From Acidimicrobiia bacterium (GTDB lineage: Bacteria > Actinomycetota > Acidimicrobiia > UBA5794 > UBA11373), in the NCBI GenBank assembly GCA_025456165.1, contig JALOLI010000118.1, positions 1 through 7,273 of the forward strand: a stretch of 7,273 nt of DNA, read 5' to 3'. Below the pieces are notes generated by a model that was given only the letters and a program-made list of their open reading frames with translations, made no database searches and had not been told where the DNA came from. Shown one piece after another: positions 6,276 through 7,273 of this stretch. Positions within the stretch are counted from its first letter, which is position 1, and each line of letters opens with the position of its first letter. Position numbers and translations under genes: made by a program.

Positions 6276-7273
6276 CGCCCGGCCTCCTCGCAGGCCACTG
6301 CCCGGTCGTCGAAGGGCACGGTGTGGTCGGCGAACTGCTGCCCCGTCTCATGGCCTTTGCCCAGGATGAGAACCACGTCACCGGTCGCGGCCGCCTGCAG
6401 GGCACCCCGGATGGCCCGGCGCCGGTCGGCCTCAACCCGAACCTCGGCCCGCCCCCCCGCCGTCCCGGCGAGCACCTCGCGGATGATGTCGGCGGGGTCC
6501 TCAGAACGGGGGTTGTCGGAGGTGATCACGGCGAGATCGGCCGCGGCGGCCGCCGCACCCATCAAGGGCCGCTTGGCCCGGTCGCGGTCCCCTCCGGCCC
6601 CGACCACGGCGATGACCCGCCCCCGGCCGACCAGGGAGCGCGCCGTGCCGATGACGGCGGCTACCCCGTCGGGAGTGTGGGCATAGTCGACGACCACCGT
6701 GCAGTCCCTTCCGGTCTCCACGATCTCGAAGCGGCCCGGGACCCTGGCCAGCGCCCCGATGCCGGCAGCGATGGTATCGGGGCCAATGCCGAGCGCCGCA
6801 GCAATGCCTGCAGCCAGCAAGGCGTTGGCCACGTTGAAGTCCCCGGGGAGGCGCAGGTGGACCGGGGCGGATCCTCCCGGGAGCGCCAGGAGGAAGGTGG
6901 AGCCGTCCAGGCGCAACTCCACTTCGGCAGCAGTCACCTCGGACCCGGCGCCCCGGCCCACACGGACCACGGGCAGCGGCGTGCCGGCGGCGAGCCGCTC
7001 GCCGTACGGGTCGTCCACCCAGATCACGGCCCCGGCCGCCAGGTCCGGGGTGAATAGCGACGCCTTCGCCCGGAAGTAGTCCTCCATGTCGGCATGGAAA
7101 TCCAGGTGGTCCTGGCTCAGGTTGGTGAAGGCGGCCACGGCGAACCGGCTCCCGGCCACCCGCCCCAGCGCCAGGGCGTGCGAGGAGACCTCCACCGCGG
7201 CGATCTCCACCCGGACGGAGACCATGCGCGCCAGGAGGCGCTGGAAGTCGGCCGCCTCCGGAGTCGTGCGAGC
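6272..7273 (-). CDS. murE: UDP-N-acetylmuramoyl-L-alanyl-D-glutamate--2,6-diaminopimelate ligase MurE (partial, C-terminal 333 residues)
   Basis: MurE is the cytoplasmic ATP-dependent ligase that adds the third stem-peptide residue. The frame is open to the window edge: the codons between 7273 and 7226 read ARTTPEAADFQRLLAR, which is MurE sequence. The ATG at 7225 is therefore internal, and the N-terminal domain and P-loop lie outside. Visible motifs, numbered from the edge, are EVSSHAL (28-34), NLSQDHLDFH (51-60), YFRAKASLF (66-74, with Lys70 at the usually carbamylated position), GDFNVANAL (144-152), DYAHTPDGV (196-204), DNPR (253-256) and GKGHE (305-309). DNPR is the recognised signature for meso-diaminopimelate as the added amino acid, as opposed to L-lysine. 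The stop at 6274-6272 overlaps the mraY ATG by 4 bases. Confidence 0.97.
   Translation of the reverse strand, partial: ARTTPEAADFQRLLARMVSVRVEIAAVEVSSHALALGRVAGSRFAVAAFTNLSQDHLDFHADMEDYFRAKASLFTPDLAAGAVIWVDDPYGERLAAGTPLPVVRVGRGAGSEVTAAEVELRLDGSTFLLALPGGSAPVHLRLPGDFNVANALLAAGIAAALGIGPDTIAAGIGALARVPGRFEIVETGRDCTVVVDYAHTPDGVAAVIGTARSLVGRGRVIAVVGAGGDRDRAKRPLMGAAAAAADLAVITSDNPRSEDPADIIREVLAGTAGGRAEVRVEADRRRAIRGALQAAATGDVVLILGKGHETGQQFADHTVPFDDRAVACEEAGR
6283..6288 (-). promoter_or_regulatory. Shine-Dalgarno site of mraY
   Basis: AGGAGG lies 7 bases before the mraY ATG, inside the last codons of murE. A good ribosome site combined with a clean ATGA overlap suggests the murE-mraY junction is natural and not the scar of a lost murF. 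Confidence 0.75.

Noticed and set aside
4888..6435. A 515-codon minus-strand frame ending in the MurD N-terminal domain
   Set aside because: The part above 5229 is an off-frame reading of mraY and murE. Only 5229 to about 5005 is real MurD sequence.
5352..6686. A 444-codon open frame on the plus strand
   Set aside because: It lies antisense to mraY and murE, which have clear family motifs. Its translation is His/Gly/Glu/Pro-rich low-complexity sequence with no recognisable domain, as expected opposite GC-rich genes.
1..7273. Search for promoters, terminators, tRNAs, repeats, CRISPR, insertion sequences or an accessory system
   Set aside because: The window is filled edge to edge by overlapping core cell-wall genes. 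No intergenic stretch longer than a few bases exists and no such element was recognised.

Overview
This window is one uninterrupted, very GC-rich stretch of a dcw (division and cell wall) gene cluster. All genes lie on the minus strand, so transcription runs from high to low coordinates. In that order they are murE (5' end outside the window), mraY, murD (broken by an internal deletion and frameshift), ftsW, murG, murC and murB (3' end outside the window). There is essentially no intergenic DNA. Every junction overlaps by 1 to 8 bases, mostly as ATGA or GTGA stop/start overlaps, which fits a single translationally coupled operon. No promoter, terminator, RNA gene, mobile element, repeat array or CRISPR is visible. 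The many long open frames on the plus strand are by-products of the high GC content.

Together the genes make and polymerise lipid II. MurB and MurC act on UDP-MurNAc and add L-Ala, MurD adds D-Glu and MurE adds the diamino acid. MraY moves the finished MurNAc-pentapeptide onto undecaprenyl phosphate and MurG adds GlcNAc. FtsW polymerises the product at the septum. MurE carries the DNPR motif typical of meso-diaminopimelate-adding enzymes. The pentapeptide-completing ligase MurF, normally encoded between murE and mraY, is absent from its usual place.

The likely source is an uncultured or poorly sampled high-GC bacterium, probably Actinomycetota. The grounds are gene order, GC content, the LPNAH(T/N)DF form of the FtsW catalytic loop, the MraY N-terminal motif, and murB sitting directly after murC. 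This is an inference from remembered family patterns, not a database result; an Acidimicrobiia-like lineage is possible.

Two points deserve follow-up. The murD frame has lost roughly 20 codons plus one base just before its ATP-binding loop, which is either an assembly error or a real lesion in an essential gene. murF is also missing between murE and mraY. I see no sign of a novel system here; the region is otherwise ordinary core cell-wall machinery.
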